Positions 63,445 through 64,000 of a stretch of 64,000 nucleotides of DNA are shown piece after piece. Below the pieces are notes generated by a model, which saw nothing but the letters and a program-made list of their open reading frames with translations, did no database searches and was not told the DNA's origin. Source of the stretch: a bacterium (Candidatus Blackallbacteria) CG13_big_fil_rev_8_21_14_2_50_49_14 (GTDB lineage Bacteria; Cyanobacteriota; Sericytochromatia; UBA7694); assembly GCA_002783405.1 (NCBI GenBank), contig PFGG01000075.1, positions 1 to 64,000 of the forward strand. Reading direction: 5' to 3'. Every line of letters starts with the position of its first letter. Within the stretch, counting starts at the first letter, position 1. A program made the position numbers and the translations under genes.

Positions 63445-63835
63445 TGAGACGAATTACCCGAAAAACCTTGCCATTTTTTTCAAGTCGCGCAAAATAGCCA
63501 TTGGAGCGATAAGGAACTTCCTGCCCTTTTTTCAAGGATTTAAAATCTTCAATATCATTCCAATCCACCATATAGGTGATATTGTCATCCAAGGTTACAA
63601 AATAAGCGTCCATGGCGCCATAATTCAACTCTGTTTTTTTGCCCGACTTGAGATCCACCTCAAGATAAAGGGCAACCCGAATATTGGGCTCCAAAGAAAA
63701 ATCAACGACTTTGCCTTTGCCGCGTTCCTGCCCCCCGGGATCCAAACTGGGATTCTCACAGGCTGGCAAAAAGCATAAAAACACAAGCAAAAGAAAATTC
63801 AATATGTTTAGAAATTTGCGAGATGAGTGCTTCAT
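63434..63835 (-). CDS. small lipoprotein of the TPR operon
   Basis: The protein has 133 residues from the ATG at 63835 (MKHSSRKF). The signal peptide has lipobox LPAC (Cys near 26), and the mature domain is strand-rich (GKVVDFSLEPNIRVALYLEVDLKSGKKTEL ... VTLDDNITYMVDWNDIEDFK ... RLEKNGKVFRVIRLNEI). No family recognised. It starts 22 bp after the partial gene at the window edge and overlaps the TPR gene, so these form one transcript. Confidence 0.78.
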   Translation of the reverse strand: MKHSSRKFLNILNFLLLVFLCFLPACENPSLDPGGQERGKGKVVDFSLEPNIRVALYLEVDLKSGKKTELNYGAMDAYFVTLDDNITYMVDWNDIEDFKSLKKGQEVPYRSNGYFARLEKNGKVFRVIRLNEI

Positions 63836-63857
63836 AAAAACTAAATTTCTCAATACC

Positions 63858-64000
63858 CTAACTTGATGTTTCTGTTATACGCAAACGATAATGCGCCTTG
63901 TCATAGAGATACAGGTTGCCTTTGGTATCAAAACCAAAGGTAGTGGGTTGAATTTCTATTACCTTCAGATCGAGCAATGAAGTCACATATTCAGTCGTTC
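63858..64000 (-). CDS. C-terminal fragment of a beta-propeller-like protein, cut by the window edge
   Basis: The last 47 codons of a minus-strand frame end in TAG at 63858-63860. The translation reads TTEYVTSLLDLKVIEIQPTT, then FGFDTKGNLYLYDKAHYRLR and ITETSS. The strand-turn GFDTKGNLYLYDKAH pattern suggests an NHL or similar propeller blade. The gene continues past 64000. Confidence 0.6.
   Translation of the reverse strand, partial: TTEYVTSLLDLKVIEIQPTTFGFDTKGNLYLYDKAHYRLRITETSS

Noticed and set aside
1-64000. CRISPR arrays, prophage, integrase or toxin-antitoxin pairs
   Set aside because: No spaced identical repeats with unique spacers and no phage, integrase or toxin-antitoxin-type gene was seen.

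Overview
The window is chromosomal DNA of a bacterium with moderate GC content. It has a dense core gene set: a mur/fts cell-wall and division cluster, ffh, rpsT, ssrA, glyA, rpiB, clpC and hppA. No prophage, CRISPR array, rRNA or canonical tRNA was seen. Several traits suggest a non-photosynthetic relative of the cyanobacteria (Melainabacteria/Sericytochromatia-like): ftsQ-ftsZ without ftsA, two RemA/DUF370 genes, a ClpC with a UVR segment, a tmRNA tag ending in VAVAA and without an encoded CCA, and a K+-dependent-type membrane pyrophosphatase. This placement is an inference, not a demonstrated assignment. Many exported lipoproteins with Pro/Thr/Ser-rich linkers and a PilX-like minor pilin fit a diderm envelope.

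Layout. 1-9.7 kb, all on the minus strand: a repeat-bearing pilin-like protein, then a six-gene cluster reading from 9.7 kb down to 1.4 kb (beta-propeller lipoprotein, membrane aminopropyltransferase-like/TPR protein, LuxR-type response regulator, anchored DUF2927-like protein, sensor histidine kinase, multi-span membrane protein). 10-19.5 kb, minus: mraY-murD-ftsW-murG-murC-murB-ftsQ-ftsZ, mostly overlapping or nearly so. 19.6-23.4 kb, minus: a GldA/GldF/GldG-like ABC system with a DUF4340 protein, divergent from a DUF58 gene. 24.9-30.1 kb, minus: clpC, an EF-hand lipoprotein, a pterin dehydratase with an unexplained membrane-like N-terminus, and an exported HAD phosphatase. 30.1-36.7 kb, plus: a promoter, a structured leader RNA ending in a strong terminator, a 1546-residue coiled-coil protein, its membrane-anchored partner, and a glutathione peroxidase. 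36.8-43.3 kb: a small lipoprotein, an App1-type phosphatase lipoprotein, a minus-strand cluster fecR-like/DUF4388-roadblock/rpiB/glyA, and a divergent zinc-ribbon/DUF4332 protein. 43.4-46.8 kb: rpsT, tandem remA-like genes, a CDF metal exporter, ssrA, and an acetoacetate-decarboxylase-fold protein. 47.0-48.3 kb: a solitary TnpB element with an intact nuclease and a right-end hairpin. 48.4-56.6 kb: a small helical protein, a DUF4032 kinase-like protein, hppA behind a long leader, a rifampin-phosphotransferase-like dikinase, and a coiled-coil protein. 56.7-64 kb: alpha/beta hydrolase, ffh, a formylglycine-generating-enzyme-like lipoprotein, comM, three lipoproteins (one with TPRs), and the tail of a gene cut by the window edge.

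The mur/fts block makes lipid II and the divisome. The ABC cluster beside it exports or remodels an unknown envelope component. The minus-strand cluster from 1.4 to 9.7 kb looks like a self-contained envelope-sensing module. The leader RNA, coiled-coil giant and membrane partner at 30-36 kb form the most unusual locus: an apparently attenuated two-gene unit with no recognisable enzymatic domain.
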